In this document: one piece after another, positions 35,497-46,523 of the stretch
Layout: each line of letters opens with the position of its first letter
Position numbering within the stretch: position 1 is the stretch's first letter
From: Amphritea sp. 1_MG-2023
Lineage (GTDB): Bacteria > Pseudomonadota > Gammaproteobacteria > Pseudomonadales > Balneatricaceae
Length of the DNA: 64,000 nt
Assembly (NCBI RefSeq): GCF_030547545.1
Contig: NZ_JAUOQE010000002.1
Span: 1-64,000 of the forward strand
Direction: 5' to 3'
Translations under genes and position numbers: made by a program
The notes under the pieces: model-generated
Databases searched by the model: none
What the model was told of the DNA's origin: nothing
Seen by the model: only the letters and a program-made list of their open reading frames with translations

Positions 35497-37260
35497 ATGA
35501 AGAAGTTCAGCGGTAGTTTTGCTGTAACAGCGCTGGTAGCAGCCATGTCTGTCACAGGCCTAAGTCAGGCAGCCGTCACTGATAACGATATTATGCAGGA
35601 TCAAACCACGGTCGAGGATGTTGTATCCAATGGTCTGGGGCCGCGAGGTCAGCGTTATAGTCCGCTGGATATGATCAATACCGATACCGTTAAAGACATG
35701 CGTCCGGTTTGGTCTTTCTCCTTCGGGGGTGAGAAGCAACGGGGTCAGGAATCTCAGCCGATGGTGAAAGATGGGGTGATGTATGTCACTGCCTCTTATT
35801 CACGCGTGTTCGCTGTGGATACCAAAACCGGCGATGAGTTGTGGGAATACAATGCGCGTTTACCCGATGGCATTATGCCCTGTTGTGACGTGATTAACCG
35901 CGGGGTCGCTCTGTATGACAATCTGGTGATCTTCGGCACACTGGATGCGAAGCTAGTGGCGCTAGATGCCAAAACCGGTAAAGTTAAGTGGAAGAAAAAA
36001 GTAGCCGATTATAAAGAAGGTTACTCGATTACGGCTGCGCCCATGATTGTCGATGGCAAGGTTATTACCGGTGTGTCCGGTGGTGAGTTTGGTATCGTTG
36101 GTAAAGCCGAAGCCTATGATGCTAAAACCGGTAAGATTCTCTGGAGTCGTCCGACGGTTGAAGGCCATATGGGCTATATCTGGAAAGACGGTAAGAAGAT
36201 CGAAAACGGTATCTCCGGTGGTGAAGCGGGTCAGACTTGGCCGGGCGATCTTTGGAAAAGTGGTGGTGCAGCGACGTGGCTAGGTGGCACCTATGATCCT
36301 GATACTAACCTGTTGTTTATCGGTACGGGTAACCCTGCGCCGTGGAACTCCCATATGCGTCCGGGTGATAACCTGTTCTCCTCCTCTCGTTTAGCCATCG
36401 ATCCAGATACCGGCAAAATTGTATGGCACTTTCAAACCACGCCTCATGACGGCTGGGATTACGATGGGGTCAACGAGTTGATCTCATTCGATTATAAAGA
36501 GGGGGGTAAAACCGTTAAAGCGGCGGCCACCGCTGACCGTAACGGCTATATGTATGTTTTGAATCGTACCAATGGCGACTTCATTCGCGGCTTTCCGTTT
36601 GTTGATGAGATCACCTGGGCTTCAGGGTTAGATAAGCAAGGTCGGCCGATTTATAACGAGAGTTCTCGTCCGGGTAATCCAGCAGCCGATAAAGAGGGTA
36701 AAAAAGGCTCGGTGGTGCGTGCCGTGCCTGCCTTCCTAGGGGGTAAAAACTGGATGCCAATGGCGTATAGTCAGCAGACCGAACTGTTCTATGTGCCATC
36801 GAATGAGTGGGCCATGGATATCTGGAACGAGCCAACGGCCTATAAAAAAGGCGCGGCTTATCTTGGTGCCGGTTTTACCATTAAGCCTTTGAAAGAAAGT
36901 CATATCGGCGTGCTTCGGGCGATGGATCCGAAAACCGGTAAAGAGGTATGGCGTTATCAGAACTACGCACCACTCTGGGGTGGTGTACTGACCACTGCAG
37001 GTAATCTGGTATTTATCGGTACGCCTGAAGGCTATCTAAAAGGCTTCGATGCGAAGACTGGCGAGCTGAAATATCAGTTCAATACCGGCTCTGGTATCGT
37101 GGGTTCACCGATTACTTGGCAGCAAGATGGCGAACAGTTTCTCTCGGTTGTCTCTGGCTGGGGTGGTGCGGTACCACTTTGGGGTGGCGAAGTGGCTAAA
37201 CGGATTAAACACCTGAATCAAGGGGGTTCTGTTTGGACGTTCAAGTTGCCTAAGTCTTAA
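35497..37260 (+). CDS. PQQ-dependent alcohol dehydrogenase, lanthanide-type (PedH/XoxF-like)
   Basis: A 587-residue periplasmic eight-bladed propeller: signal peptide ([24 protein letters not shown]), repeated tryptophan-docking segments ([31 protein letters not shown]), and the vicinal disulfide [10 protein letters not shown] (about 129-130) that packs on PQQ. The catalytic segment is [11 protein letters not shown]. The second Asp two residues after the catalytic Asp is the established marker of lanthanide-dependent enzymes (XoxF, PedH). No heme motif, so electrons go to a separate cytochrome c. Ribosome site AAGGGGC. Monocistronic, with a strong terminator. Substrate could be ethanol or other alcohols. 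Confidence 0.93.
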   Translation: MKKFSGSFAVTALVAAMSVTGLSQAAVTDNDIMQDQTTVEDVVSNGLGPRGQRYSPLDMINTDTVKDMRPVWSFSFGGEKQRGQESQPMVKDGVMYVTASYSRVFAVDTKTGDELWEYNARLPDGIMPCCDVINRGVALYDNLVIFGTLDAKLVALDAKTGKVKWKKKVADYKEGYSITAAPMIVDGKVITGVSGGEFGIVGKAEAYDAKTGKILWSRPTVEGHMGYIWKDGKKIENGISGGEAGQTWPGDLWKSGGAATWLGGTYDPDTNLLFIGTGNPAPWNSHMRPGDNLFSSSRLAIDPDTGKIVWHFQTTPHDGWDYDGVNELISFDYKEGGKTVKAAATADRNGYMYVLNRTNGDFIRGFPFVDEITWASGLDKQGRPIYNESSRPGNPAADKEGKKGSVVRAVPAFLGGKNWMPMAYSQQTELFYVPSNEWAMDIWNEPTAYKKGAAYLGAGFTIKPLKESHIGVLRAMDPKTGKEVWRYQNYAPLWGGVLTTAGNLVFIGTPEGYLKGFDAKTGELKYQFNTGSGIVGSPITWQQDGEQFLSVVSGWGGAVPLWGGEVAKRIKHLNQGGSVWTFKLPKS

Positions 37261-37287
37261 TATAAGTCTTAATTTTAGCCGTGATAT

Positions 37288-37317
37288 AAAAAGCCGATGC
37301 TGATGCATCGGCTTTTT
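37288..37317 (+). terminator. Rho-independent terminator of the PQQ dehydrogenase gene
   Basis: AAAAAGCCGATGC (37288-37300) and GCATCGGCTTTTT (37305-37317) form a perfect 13-bp stem with a TGAT loop and T-run, 27 bases after the stop codon. Confidence 0.9.
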
Positions 37318-37452
37318 AGTTTTAGATGGCATTAAAAACCTTGCTTAAACGTGAGGCGAACAGGTTAATCCGCGTGTCAGGAGTCGCTGATTAAATGCTT
37401 GATTAAGTTCTTGAGTAAGTTCTTGATTAAGCGCTGGTATTTATATATCCGG

Positions 37453-38289
37453 CTACTCAGGCACGAGTAGATCGCAACGAGAGAAGGCGCCTTTGCCTGC
37501 ATCGAGCGTGCTTGCCAGTTTTGGCAGCAGAGTTTGCATCTGTTGGAAGAGTGTCCAAGGTGGATTGATGACAATCATGCCGGATGATGTCATGCCGTGC
37601 TCCGCTGAATCGGCTTCGAGGCCGAGCTCAAAACGCTGAATATTACGGATACCGCTGTTAATAAATAGCTTTTCTAATTTACGGATACGGTGACGTTCGA
37701 CAACGGGATACCAGAGTGCATAGGTGCCGGTAGCAAATTTTTTGTGAGCATTTTTAATGATTTTGAATACTTGATCATAATCGCTTTTCATCTCATAGGA
37801 TGGATCCATGAGTATCAGTGCTCGACGAGATGTCGGCGGTAACAGCGATAACAGGCCGGTTAAACTATCCTGATTTAATACCTTGATGCGCCGATTAGTA
37901 CGGGTGTTTTTACTCAGCAAATTAAAATCGGTTGGATGTAGTTCATACAGCGTTGCTTTGTCTTGCGGGCGCATAAAATAGTTGGCAATGAGCGGCGAGC
38001 CCGGATAGAAACGCAACTGATCATTGGGATTGCAGGCATCGATAGCGGCAAAATAACGCGCGAGGCTAGGCCAGTCTTGAGGCTTGAGTTTAGCGATCCC
38101 GTTGCTATATTCCCCCAGCTTCTCAGCGTGTTCTGATTGCAGATCGTATAATCCCGCACCTGCATGAGTATCGATATAGTCGAACGGTTTATCTTTTTTG
38201 ATCAGGTGTTCTAAAATTTCTGTTAGCACGATATGCTTGAGAAGGTCGGCAAAGTTGCCTGCATGAAACGAGTGACGATAACTTAGCAA
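37453..38289 (-). CDS. rlmJ: 23S rRNA (adenine2030-N6)-methyltransferase RlmJ
   Basis: A 278-residue protein with the highly conserved RlmJ start MLSYRHSFHAGNFADLLKHIVLTEIL and the SAM motif DYIDTHAGAGLYDL (about 37-50). The catalytic-loop segment is ALILMDPSYEMKSDYDQV, containing DPSY of N6-adenine methyltransferases, and the C-terminal GMTSSGMIVINPPWTL is also typical. It methylates A2030 of 23S rRNA using S-adenosylmethionine. Single gene, minus strand; a TATAAT-like -10 lies about 125 bases upstream. Confidence 0.95.
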   Translation of the reverse strand: MLSYRHSFHAGNFADLLKHIVLTEILEHLIKKDKPFDYIDTHAGAGLYDLQSEHAEKLGEYSNGIAKLKPQDWPSLARYFAAIDACNPNDQLRFYPGSPLIANYFMRPQDKATLYELHPTDFNLLSKNTRTNRRIKVLNQDSLTGLLSLLPPTSRRALILMDPSYEMKSDYDQVFKIIKNAHKKFATGTYALWYPVVERHRIRKLEKLFINSGIRNIQRFELGLEADSAEHGMTSSGMIVINPPWTLFQQMQTLLPKLASTLDAGKGAFSRCDLLVPE

Positions 38290-38692
38290 AACAGCGTCCT
38301 GATCAGGTGATGGAATGGATGCAGACTATCGGTTTATTCAGCCACGGGGTCAAGGGAATAGAAAAATTAAATAGTATGAGGTTAATAAAACACGCTGTTT
38401 GCCGCTACGTTTATTATACGCGAGATTCATCTTCAGTCTGAGTGATGACATCGGTATGAGTGGTGTAAGGATATTCGTTGCGCAGCGGTGAGTCGCTGCG
38501 CTATCTTTCTTGGCCAAGCAGGTGTGGCGACGAGGCGACCATCATCTGTTTTTGAATAACGGAGCAGGGTACGTTATTGTTAAATACAGTGACTGATATC
38601 GAAACATGGAGCGTAGATTTTGCTATAATGCGCGATCCAATCAACATATGGCGTGAAAAGACTGTCTGCTGTCGTTCATGTGGGTCTAGACG
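38290..38692. other. 403-base divergent promoter region between rlmJ and a diguanylate cyclase gene
   Basis: No gene seen. It holds a minus-strand TATAAT (complement of 38413-38418) that could serve rlmJ and a plus-strand extended -10 element TGCTATAAT at 38621-38629 for the cyclase gene. No strong hairpin or repeat noted. Confidence 0.5.
38621..38629 (+). promoter_or_regulatory. Extended -10 promoter element for the CHASE-GGDEF gene
   Basis: TGCTATAAT is a perfect TATAAT (38624-38629) with an upstream TGC extension; the -35 region is weak, as expected for extended -10 promoters. Transcription would begin near 38636, about 57 bases before the start codon. Confidence 0.55.
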
Positions 38693-41092
38693 ATGTTAGC
38701 AAGGACTAATCATTTTTTTCTCAACAGAAGCCTATTGTTAGCAATAATTACCGGTATTCTGTGTGCCTTGCTGAGTATCATCGCCTATCAGTACAACGCC
38801 GCTATCGAGAATGATAAATTACATGGGCAGATCGTTCTTAGTGGCGTTCAGCAACGGGATAAGGTAGAAAACAGTGTTAATAGCACCGTTGAACTGTTAG
38901 AAACGGTCGGTCTTTTTGTTTCTCAAAGTCAAAACCTCAATCGCACTTCATTTGCCGCCTTTACGCGCCCGATCATACAGCGACATCCAGAGCTTTGGGC
39001 TATTCATTGGGTGCCTCGTCTCGACGACAGTCAGCGGAGTGCATTTGAGCAGCATTTAGCTCAGGAGGGCTTTCCCGAGGGGATCACGGCGCTCAATCGC
39101 TCAAATAATTCCGCTCTTAGCGCTCCCAAGCAAGCGGTTTATTACCCTGTCCTATACTCTGAACCGTTAGAAAGAAGCCATATGTCGATCGGCTTCGATA
39201 CCCATTCAAGAGACCTGAATGCAACCGTCATTGATGCCTTAATCCGTGGTGATGAGCCATACTTGGGAACCGCACCCTTTTATCTGTTTAAGTCTGCCTC
39301 AGACTTACAGACACTCAGCTATTACCGTCCTGTCTATGAGACAGACCCTATTGAAGGTAAGCAACTGAGAGGCTTTGTACTGGCGTTAATCCAACCGCAG
39401 AGACTGTTAGACGCTATAGCATCGTCAGCATCAGGGATAAAGATGAGGCTGCATGATATCACTGACGCAGGCTTAGTGGAGATCGCTACAACGGCTGTCT
39501 TGAGTACGACGACCCCCACGATTTCTTATAGCACCGAACTTGAAATACTCGGCCGTCATTGGCTCTTAGATGTTTGGAATGACGATCTTCAGCCCGAGAG
39601 TAACCCAGCTTCAGCTATCTGGGTACTTATCCTAGGACTCTTTTTAACCTGCCTTATGATGGTCACCCTTTTTTGGCTATCGAGAACACATCGACAGGTT
39701 TTGTTGGAACGAGATAGAGCGCAAAGTTATCTCGACACGGTCGAAACAATTTTGCTGATGCTCGATGCCGAAGGCACAATTCAGATGATTAATCGTAAAG
39801 GCTGTGAGGTGGTGGGCGCTCCGCTGACGAGCTTGCTGGGTAAGAACTGGTTCAGCAGTGAAATATTGGTGGATTATCAGTATGAACATAAACGCTTTAA
39901 TGAGCTGTTTACGCGCCAGCCTACGGATGACGATCTGTATAAAAATGAAAGTGAAATACGCCGATGCGATGGGCAGTTAAGGTTGATCTCTTGGCGTAAT
40001 CGGTTGCGTTACGATGAAAGCGGTCACTTGGTGGGAGTGCTCTGTGCCGGTGTTGATATGACGCAACAGCGTCAGGCCGAACAGCTAGACAAACTTCGCA
40101 GCCAAGCGATGGAAGCCACCCTAAAGGGAGAGCCACTGAATTGTATCTTGGATGAGCTGCTTAGCGGTATCGAGCAACAGCACTCAGGGATAAGTTGTTC
40201 TATTTTATTGTTAGATAGTCGTGGTGAACACCTCAAAAGCTGTGCCGCACCCTCACTGCCTAAAGAGTATATTATGGCGATCGATGGTGTACCGGTGGGT
40301 GAGGGGATCGGCTCGTGTGGTACGGCGGCGTTCCGACGAGAACGGGTGCTGATCGAGGATATTACAACACATCCTTATTGGGCTGATTTCTCCGCAGTGG
40401 TAAAGAAGTTTAAGCTGCGCAGTTGTTGGTCAGAACCTATTTTTGGTAAGAAGGGGCGTCTGCTCGGTACCTTTGCTATCTATCATCAAACGGTGTCTAA
40501 GCCGACGCGCGCTGATCTCGAGTTGACGGAAAGCATTGCGGCTTTTGTCAGCATCTTGATCGAAGAGTTTCAGGCTGAGGCTGCGTTGATGAAAATGGCC
40601 AATACCGATGCGCTGACCGGATTACAGAATAGACGTAAGTTGATAGAGCTGCTTGAGGCTGAATTTCAGCGCGCTAAGCGTTATGGTCGATCCTTTAGTT
40701 TGTGCATGCTCGACCTGGATTACTTTAAAAAGGTCAATGATCAATATGGCCATGATGCGGGCGATCAAGTGCTTAAAACGGTTGCTGACACCATCACTGA
40801 GGTATTACGCGAAAGTGATGTCTGTGGTCGTATCGGCGGCGAAGAGTTCGCTATTCTGCTGCCGTATACCAGCCTTGAGGATGCCACCATTTTTGCTGAG
40901 CGATTAAGGTTAGCGGTTGCATCGAGTGAGACTATTCTCGATGATGGTCAAAAAGTGACTTTAACCTGTTCTATCGGGGTTGCTGAATATCGGCGTCAGC
41001 ATCGAAAAGCGACAGCGGTACTGTCTGAGGCAGATGAACAGCTCTACTACGCTAAATCTCATGGCCGAAACTGTATTAGTAGCGCGCAGTAA
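38693..41092 (+). CDS. Membrane diguanylate cyclase (CHASE-PAS-GAF-GGDEF)
   Basis: A 799-residue protein: membrane helix (about 13-35), periplasmic CHASE-type sensor (about 60-290), second helix (about 305-327), PAS (about 345-460; MLDAEGTIQMINRKGCEVVGAPLTSLLGKNW), GAF (about 475-625; GVPVGEGIGSCGTAAFRRERVLIEDI) and GGDEF (about 640-795). The active site is GGEEF (CGRIGGEEFAIL) and the product-inhibition I-site RESD stands five residues before it, so it should make c-di-GMP from two GTP with feedback control. No EAL domain. Ligand unknown. It is followed by the convergent argP gene. Confidence 0.92.
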   Translation: MLARTNHFFLNRSLLLAIITGILCALLSIIAYQYNAAIENDKLHGQIVLSGVQQRDKVENSVNSTVELLETVGLFVSQSQNLNRTSFAAFTRPIIQRHPELWAIHWVPRLDDSQRSAFEQHLAQEGFPEGITALNRSNNSALSAPKQAVYYPVLYSEPLERSHMSIGFDTHSRDLNATVIDALIRGDEPYLGTAPFYLFKSASDLQTLSYYRPVYETDPIEGKQLRGFVLALIQPQRLLDAIASSASGIKMRLHDITDAGLVEIATTAVLSTTTPTISYSTELEILGRHWLLDVWNDDLQPESNPASAIWVLILGLFLTCLMMVTLFWLSRTHRQVLLERDRAQSYLDTVETILLMLDAEGTIQMINRKGCEVVGAPLTSLLGKNWFSSEILVDYQYEHKRFNELFTRQPTDDDLYKNESEIRRCDGQLRLISWRNRLRYDESGHLVGVLCAGVDMTQQRQAEQLDKLRSQAMEATLKGEPLNCILDELLSGIEQQHSGISCSILLLDSRGEHLKSCAAPSLPKEYIMAIDGVPVGEGIGSCGTAAFRRERVLIEDITTHPYWADFSAVVKKFKLRSCWSEPIFGKKGRLLGTFAIYHQTVSKPTRADLELTESIAAFVSILIEEFQAEAALMKMANTDALTGLQNRRKLIELLEAEFQRAKRYGRSFSLCMLDLDYFKKVNDQYGHDAGDQVLKTVADTITEVLRESDVCGRIGGEEFAILLPYTSLEDATIFAERLRLAVASSETILDDGQKVTLTCSIGVAEYRRQHRKATAVLSEADEQLYYAKSHGRNCISSAQ

Positions 41093-41101
41093 TGGCGTGA
41101 A

Positions 41102-42007
41102 TTAGTCGCGAGATATCGGCGCTTGTTCGAGATGGCATTGGCAGTATCGAATTAATTGTTCGCTGAGTTGATGGCCCGTATCGGTGGCTAAATTCCAGCT
41201 ATGCCAATACAGAGGAACCGCGATACTCTGCCCCGCAACAATCTCGGTAACCGCGCCACTATTCAGCAGTGCTTGCATCTGTAGATCGGGTGCCATGCCC
41301 CAAGCAAAGCCACGTTTAATTAACTCTGTAAACGCCTCGGAAGAGGGCACACGGTGACGCTGATAATGCTGAACGTCTGGATAAAACCGACTGATAAAAC
41401 TGTTTTGTAAATCATCTTTTTCGTTGTATTCGACCGCAGGTGCCTGAGTTAATGCATCGCTGCAGACACCGTTTGGAAAGTAGCGTTGAATAAACGCAGG
41501 GCTGGCCAACGCTAGATAGCGACTGATACCGAGAAACACCGCGCTGCTACCTTGTAACGGCTTGCTACTGGCACTAATACAGCCCTGCACATCTCCTTGA
41601 CGTAACAGCAGATGGGTTTGCTCCTGATCGTCAATTCTTAGATCCAGTAGAATCGGGCTCTGTTCCATCAAGGGTTGCATCGCATCCATAAACCAAGTGG
41701 CGAGCGAATCTGCGTTAAGGCCGATGGTTAGCCGAGTAAAACCCTGCTGCTTAACATCTTTGAGTTTATTTAATAGTTCGCTTTGTAACAGACTGATCTG
41801 ATGATAGTGACGTTGCAGATGTTGTCCGGCATCCGTTAAGCGTAACGGTTGACTACGAATCAACAATAGCTGACCGGCGGCTTCCTCAAGCTGTTTAACT
41901 CGTTGTGAAATGGCCGATTGAGTCAGAAATAACCGTTTCGCCGCGCGTTCGAAACTCTGCTCTTCAATGACCGTGGCTAAAGCCTGAAGCTGACGATATT
42001 CAAACAT
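41102..42007 (-). CDS. argP: LysR-family regulator ArgP
   Basis: A 301-residue protein with the ArgP-type N-terminus (FEYRQLQALATVIEEQSFERAAKRLFLTQSAISQRVKQLEEAAGQLLLIR) and a LysR effector domain including LGISRYLALASPAFIQRYFPNGV and RRVPSSEAFTELIKRGFAWGMAPDLQ-like elements of the family. ArgP responds to lysine and arginine and activates the exporter gene argO. Here argO lies divergently next to it with a 163-base shared region, which supports the assignment. Confidence 0.9.
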   Translation of the reverse strand: MFEYRQLQALATVIEEQSFERAAKRLFLTQSAISQRVKQLEEAAGQLLLIRSQPLRLTDAGQHLQRHYHQISLLQSELLNKLKDVKQQGFTRLTIGLNADSLATWFMDAMQPLMEQSPILLDLRIDDQEQTHLLLRQGDVQGCISASSKPLQGSSAVFLGISRYLALASPAFIQRYFPNGVCSDALTQAPAVEYNEKDDLQNSFISRFYPDVQHYQRHRVPSSEAFTELIKRGFAWGMAPDLQMQALLNSGAVTEIVAGQSIAVPLYWHSWNLATDTGHQLSEQLIRYCQCHLEQAPISRD

Positions 42008-42170
42008 AGGGCCTCGTGAGATGGGTTAATCAATGTGTTAAGGAATGGTTTGCTTAAGCCATATTAAAATTTTTAATGAAATATAAATATTATTAGTTTT
42101 ACTAACCTATGTCGAATGCTTACGCTATGCCGATCATTGTGTATTCCCTTAAATCGGACGGTTAATCATT

Positions 42171-42797
42171 ATGTTACTCTCAATTCCTGCTGCGTTTTTC
42201 ACCGGTTTGGCAACCAGCGCTGGGCTAATTATTGCTATCGGTGCGCAAAATGCATTCGTCCTCAGTCAGGGAGTGCGTCGGGAATATCATTGGCCGATAG
42301 CCGGTTTATGCAGTCTGTTGGATACGCTACTGATCATCGCGGGGATCTCGGGTATGGGGGTGTTGATCAGTCAGTCGACCTTGATCTTACAGTTGATCAC
42401 CTGGGCAGGAGGCGCGTTTTTAGTGGGGTATGGCGCACATGCTTTGCGCTCGGCGATGCGTGGCACGACCCTTGATGTCGCCGCCAATCAGTTTGGCAGC
42501 CTGCGTGCGGCTCTGCTGGCGACACTGGCCTTAAGCCTCTTGAACCCGCACGTCTATCTGGATACGGTGGTACTGTTAGGCAGTATTGGTGGCCGTTATG
42601 CGGAACAGGATCGGTATTGGTTTGGTGCGGGCGCTGCGCTGTTTTCTTTTATTTGGTTTTTCATGCTCAGTTTAGGGGCTCGATGGTTAGCCCCGTTGTT
42701 TCGCCAGCCGATAAGCTGGCGGATTCTCGATGGTTTGGTGTGCATCATGATGTGGACGCTGGCTGCCTTATTACTGACGGGCAATCTCAGCGCCTGA
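42171..42797 (+). CDS. argO: Arginine/lysine exporter ArgO (LysE family)
   Basis: A 208-residue inner-membrane protein with six hydrophobic segments and the LysE/ArgO signature TSAGLIIAIGAQNAFVLSQGVRREY (about 15-39) and ALSLLNPHVYLDTVVLLGSIG. It exports L-arginine (and analogues such as canavanine). Its neighbour argP is the known activator of argO in Enterobacteria. Several shadow frames overlap it. Confidence 0.92.
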   Translation: MLLSIPAAFFTGLATSAGLIIAIGAQNAFVLSQGVRREYHWPIAGLCSLLDTLLIIAGISGMGVLISQSTLILQLITWAGGAFLVGYGAHALRSAMRGTTLDVAANQFGSLRAALLATLALSLLNPHVYLDTVVLLGSIGGRYAEQDRYWFGAGAALFSFIWFFMLSLGARWLAPLFRQPISWRILDGLVCIMMWTLAALLLTGNLSA

Positions 42798-42809
42798 GCA
42801 AGATCGCGG

Positions 42810-44375
42810 TTAACGCGGTTTGATTTTATGATTCACGATTTGGGAAAGATCGGTCACCAGACGTGCCAGATTATTGATGGCTTGGTTGGTATTGGTGATG
42901 GAATCTTTATTGTTATCGGAAATATCACGGATCGACATAATGTTACGGCTAAGACTCTCGGCGGTATCGTTTTGCTCGTCGGCGGCTAGCGCAATCTGCT
43001 GACTCTGATCGGAGATCTGATTCAATGACTGTGTCAGTTGATCGAAGGCGTTGCCGGCGGTTTCCGCCTTAACGATACTGTCTTTGACCTGCTCATGGGT
43101 TTTACTCATGGTGGCGGTGGTATTGATGACCTTATCTTGCACCGCTTCGATACTGGTCTTGATCTGCTCAGTGGCCTTCTGTGTGCGAATGGCTAATTCA
43201 CGTACTTCATTGGCAACCACGGCAAAACCACGGCCATTGTCGCCGGCCCTTGCGGCTTCAATCGCTGCATTCAGCGCCAGGAGATTGGTTTGATTGGTAA
43301 TATCGTTAATCAGCGTGGTGATATGGCCGATCTCTTCGGTTTGCGTATGTAACTGTTCAGATAGGTTTGATGCCTGTTGAATCTCTTCTGCCAGCACCAC
43401 AATTGTTTGCAACATATCGTTGATGATGGTTCTACCATGTTGCGCATCGAGCGCCGCCTGATGGGTTACATTGGAGGTGCGAGAGGTATTTTCGGCGACA
43501 TTTTGTGAAGAAGATGCCATCTGCGTACTAGCGGAGGCGAGCATATCACTTTCAAGGTTTTGTTTATCGATACCGCTGGTGGTTTGATTCAGGCTTTGAT
43601 GCGTGGCATTCATAACCTCTGTGAGCGTGGCAATCGCATCTTCTACGCGCCCAGAAATCGTACCAATTTTAGCTTCTAACAGTCGCGTGGCGATGTTGGC
43701 GGCGCCTACTTCATCCATTCTGGCGCTAATAACCTTTTGCGACAGGGGATTATCATAGATCGCTAATGAGTGCTTGAGCATGGCTTGTAAGGGCTTAAGC
43801 TGACGATAGCATAACGCGGTGAACGAAACTGTTAAGACGCCCGAGCAGAGTAATTTCATCAGGTTATCGAGCGGCGCTATATGAATGAGTGTGATCGACA
43901 GTAAACCGGTAAAAACACTGCCCAGTAACCGTTGAGCTAGCGATGTACGAGACAGTGATAGTCGCTTAGGGTTGGTCTTAATATGCTGATACAACTGCTC
44001 GGCTTGCTGTTTGATGTCGTTGGGTAAGCGAATGCGAACCGATTGATAGCCAATTTTTATACCGTTGTGATCATATTGTGGCGTGATATACGCCATAACC
44101 CAGTAAAAATCACCATTTTTACAGCGGTTTTTCACTGCGCCTAGCCAGGGCTTATCGGCTTTAGCACTGCGCCACAGATCCTCAAAGGCCGCGGCAGGCA
44201 TATCGGGGTGGCGCACAATATTATGCGGTTGTCCAAGCAACTCTTCGCGACTATAACCCGCGATATCGATAAAATTTTGGTTGGCATAGGTGATGCTGCC
44301 AGAAAGAGATGTGGTGGAAATTAAACGACTGCTTTCCGGAACCTCTATTTCTCTTGCACGATGACGATCACCCAT
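42810..44375 (-). CDS. PAS-containing methyl-accepting chemotaxis protein (Aer-like)
   Basis: About 521 residues: N-terminal PAS (about 15-120; [46 protein letters not shown], the Aer-type redox/energy sensor motif), two adjacent hydrophobic stretches (about 148-190), then a long coiled coil with the signalling tip ([42 protein letters not shown]). It should signal through CheA/CheW, probably in energy taxis; no che genes are nearby. I start it at ATG 44375 with AGAGG upstream; an in-frame ATG at 44414 would add 13 residues. Orphan receptor gene on the minus strand. Confidence 0.9.
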   Translation of the reverse strand: MGDRHRAREIEVPESSRLISTTSLSGSITYANQNFIDIAGYSREELLGQPHNIVRHPDMPAAAFEDLWRSAKADKPWLGAVKNRCKNGDFYWVMAYITPQYDHNGIKIGYQSVRIRLPNDIKQQAEQLYQHIKTNPKRLSLSRTSLAQRLLGSVFTGLLSITLIHIAPLDNLMKLLCSGVLTVSFTALCYRQLKPLQAMLKHSLAIYDNPLSQKVISARMDEVGAANIATRLLEAKIGTISGRVEDAIATLTEVMNATHQSLNQTTSGIDKQNLESDMLASASTQMASSSQNVAENTSRTSNVTHQAALDAQHGRTIINDMLQTIVVLAEEIQQASNLSEQLHTQTEEIGHITTLINDITNQTNLLALNAAIEAARAGDNGRGFAVVANEVRELAIRTQKATEQIKTSIEAVQDKVINTTATMSKTHEQVKDSIVKAETAGNAFDQLTQSLNQISDQSQQIALAADEQNDTAESLSRNIMSIRDISDNNKDSITNTNQAINNLARLVTDLSQIVNHKIKPR

Positions 44376-44687
44376 ACCAAAACCTCTTATCCATTGATTG
44401 TTTGCCGGTAACACTCAGTATGATACATGCGCGGCGAGTAGAGCACAGTGAGTTTAAAGCCATAGCTATTGTAGGCTTATTTTAAGGTCGCTAAGTATAC
44501 ACGCTCAAAGTGCTAAAGAAAGCGGTGCCGACACTTTGTGCTAGCGGCTTTAAAACTACTACTAAATAACTAATTTATCAGTGCCAAGGAGGCATAGGTA
44601 AAAAAGCGCGCGCTTAGCTACTATGTATGGGTAGTCAAACGGCCCGCAAAGAAAGTGCGGTGTATAACAAAAAGAGAGGCATGGACA
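44376..44687. other. 312-base divergent region upstream of the aldehyde dehydrogenase gene
   Basis: No gene. I could not find a convincing -24/-12 or -35/-10 pair. It contains the weakly repeated words AAGTGC/GTGCTA around 44508-44552 and a ribosome site AGAGAGG before ATG 44688. Confidence 0.4.
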
Positions 44688-46208
44688 ATGATTTACGCAC
44701 AGCCAGGAACCGAGGGTTCTGTTGTTTCCTTTAAAGAACGTTATGAAAACTATATCGGTGGTGAGTGGGTTGCGCCAGTCAATGGGCAATACTTCGATAA
44801 CGTATCACCTGTTAACGGTAAGCCATTTTGTCAAATTCCACGCTCCGATGCTGACGATATCAATCTTGCACTGGATGCCGCTCATGCTGCTGAGGCTGCT
44901 TGGGGTAAAACATCGGTTGCTGAACGCTCTAATATTCTGTTACGAATCGCAGACCGTATTGAGCAAAACTTAGAATTACTGGCGGTTGCCGAAACCTGGG
45001 ATAACGGTAAAGCTGTGCGTGAAACATTGGCTGCCGATGTGCCGCTGTGTGTTGATCACTTCCGTTACTATGCGGGTTGTATTCGGGCACAAGAAGGCTC
45101 GATCGGTGAGATCGATGAGAAAACGGTTTCTTATCAATTCCATGAGCCACTGGGTGTGGTTGGTCAAATCATCCCGTGGAACTTCCCACTACTGATGGCG
45201 GCGTGGAAATTGGCACCGGCGCTGGTGACCGGTAACTGTGTGGTGATGAAGCCGGCTGAACAAACACCGGTTTCGATTCTTAAGCTGGTAGAAGTGATCG
45301 GTGATCTGCTACCCCCTGGCGTACTGAATATCGTCAATGGTTTCGGTAAAGAAGCCGGTGAAGCACTGGCGACGAGTACGCGTATTGCTAAAATCGCTTT
45401 TACCGGTTCAACGCCGGTGGGTTCTCACATTCTGAAATGTGCCGCGGAAAACATTATTCCTTCAACGGTTGAACTCGGTGGTAAATCACCTAACGTGTTC
45501 TTTGCCGATGTTATGGATCAGGAAGATGAATTTGTTAACAAAGCGGTTGAGGGTGCGGTATTAGCCTTCTTTAACCAAGGTGAAGTCTGTACCTGCCCAT
45601 CGCGTTTGTTGGTGCAAGAGAGTATCTATGAGGCTTTCATCGCTAAAGTGATTGAGCGTTCTAAGCAGATTAAGCGTGGTAACCCGCTGGACACCGATAC
45701 CATGGTGGGTGCACAGGCATCTCAGCAGCAGTTTGAGAAGATCCTGTCTTATATGGAGATCGGTAAAGAAGAGGGCGCTGAGTTCCTGATCGGTGGTGAT
45801 GTGCACGAACATGAAGGCGAGTTTAACTCGGGCTATTATGTGCAGCCGACCCTGATGAAGGGGCATAACAAGATGCGCGTCTTCCAAGAAGAGATCTTCG
45901 GCCCAGTCGTGGCGGTGACAACCTTTAAAGATGAAGCTGAAGCGTTAGAAATTGCCAATGATACCGAGTTCGGTTTGGGTGCTGGAGTTTGGACGCGTGA
46001 TATGAACGTGTCTTTCCGAATGGGGCGCGGTATTCAGTCCGGTCGAGTATGGACGAACTGTTATCACCTTTATCCTGCACATGCTGCGTTTGGCGGTTAT
46101 AAGAAATCCGGTGTGGGGCGTGAAACGCACAAGATGATGTTGGATCATTATCAGCAGACTAAAAACCTGTTGGTGAGTTACGACATTAATCCATTGGGCT
46201 TCTTCTAA
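44688..46208 (+). CDS. exaC: NAD-dependent (acet)aldehyde dehydrogenase, ExaC/AcoD type
   Basis: A 506-residue enzyme, the size of ExaC. Motifs: [34 protein letters not shown] (NAD binding), the catalytic Glu in [12 protein letters not shown] and the catalytic Cys region [15 protein letters not shown], with two Cys in the CTC motif characteristic of this subgroup, and the C-terminal [24 protein letters not shown]. It oxidises acetaldehyde (or similar) to the acid, the cytoplasmic step after PQQ alcohol dehydrogenases. The second ATG (44688) gives the conserved N-terminus [19 protein letters not shown]; the longer frame is not used. Confidence 0.93.
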   Translation: MIYAQPGTEGSVVSFKERYENYIGGEWVAPVNGQYFDNVSPVNGKPFCQIPRSDADDINLALDAAHAAEAAWGKTSVAERSNILLRIADRIEQNLELLAVAETWDNGKAVRETLAADVPLCVDHFRYYAGCIRAQEGSIGEIDEKTVSYQFHEPLGVVGQIIPWNFPLLMAAWKLAPALVTGNCVVMKPAEQTPVSILKLVEVIGDLLPPGVLNIVNGFGKEAGEALATSTRIAKIAFTGSTPVGSHILKCAAENIIPSTVELGGKSPNVFFADVMDQEDEFVNKAVEGAVLAFFNQGEVCTCPSRLLVQESIYEAFIAKVIERSKQIKRGNPLDTDTMVGAQASQQQFEKILSYMEIGKEEGAEFLIGGDVHEHEGEFNSGYYVQPTLMKGHNKMRVFQEEIFGPVVAVTTFKDEAEALEIANDTEFGLGAGVWTRDMNVSFRMGRGIQSGRVWTNCYHLYPAHAAFGGYKKSGVGRETHKMMLDHYQQTKNLLVSYDINPLGFF

Positions 46209-46253
46209 TCCACTCAATCACGTTGATTTTAAGATAATCAAGATTAATCCCTA

Positions 46254-46409
46254 GGGGTAGCGTGCTACCCCGCTTCTCGATCTCCAATTGTCGTTTGGAG
46301 ATTAGCACCGCAATCAGCCATCACGACGGCTGAATGCACTCCGCATCCGGTAGTGCATCTTTTACCGGATTATGTCGGTGTTCTTCGCGGCCTTAGGCCG
46401 CTTTTTTTT
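46254..46409 (+). ncRNA. Highly structured 3' region after exaC; candidate 3'-UTR RNA
   Basis: Five consecutive hairpins in 156 bases: GGGGTAGC/GCTACCCC (46254-46271), ATCTCCAA/TTGGAGAT (46280-46302), TCAGCC/GGCTGA (46314-46333), ATCCGGTA/TACCGGAT (46345-46370) and the terminator GCGGCC/GGCCGC with eight T (46387-46409). A plain 3' end needs only the last one. It could be a 3'-derived regulatory RNA, or an upstream leader with a terminator for the cyclase gene at 46524. No known riboswitch core was recognised. Confidence 0.35.
46387..46409 (+). terminator. Rho-independent terminator
   Basis: GCGGCC (46387-46392), loop TTA, GGCCGC (46396-46401) and eight T (46402-46409): a strong plus-strand terminator about 180 bases after exaC and 115 before the next gene. 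Confidence 0.9.
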
Positions 46410-46523
46410 GCTTCCTACATTCTGAGTACAGTTTTTTCGCCGAAACCGCGAGTCTCTGATAAGCTTAATGACACTAATAGCGTTACATAGTCGTTTTCGT
46501 AGGGTTCACGAGGCGGGGTAGTA

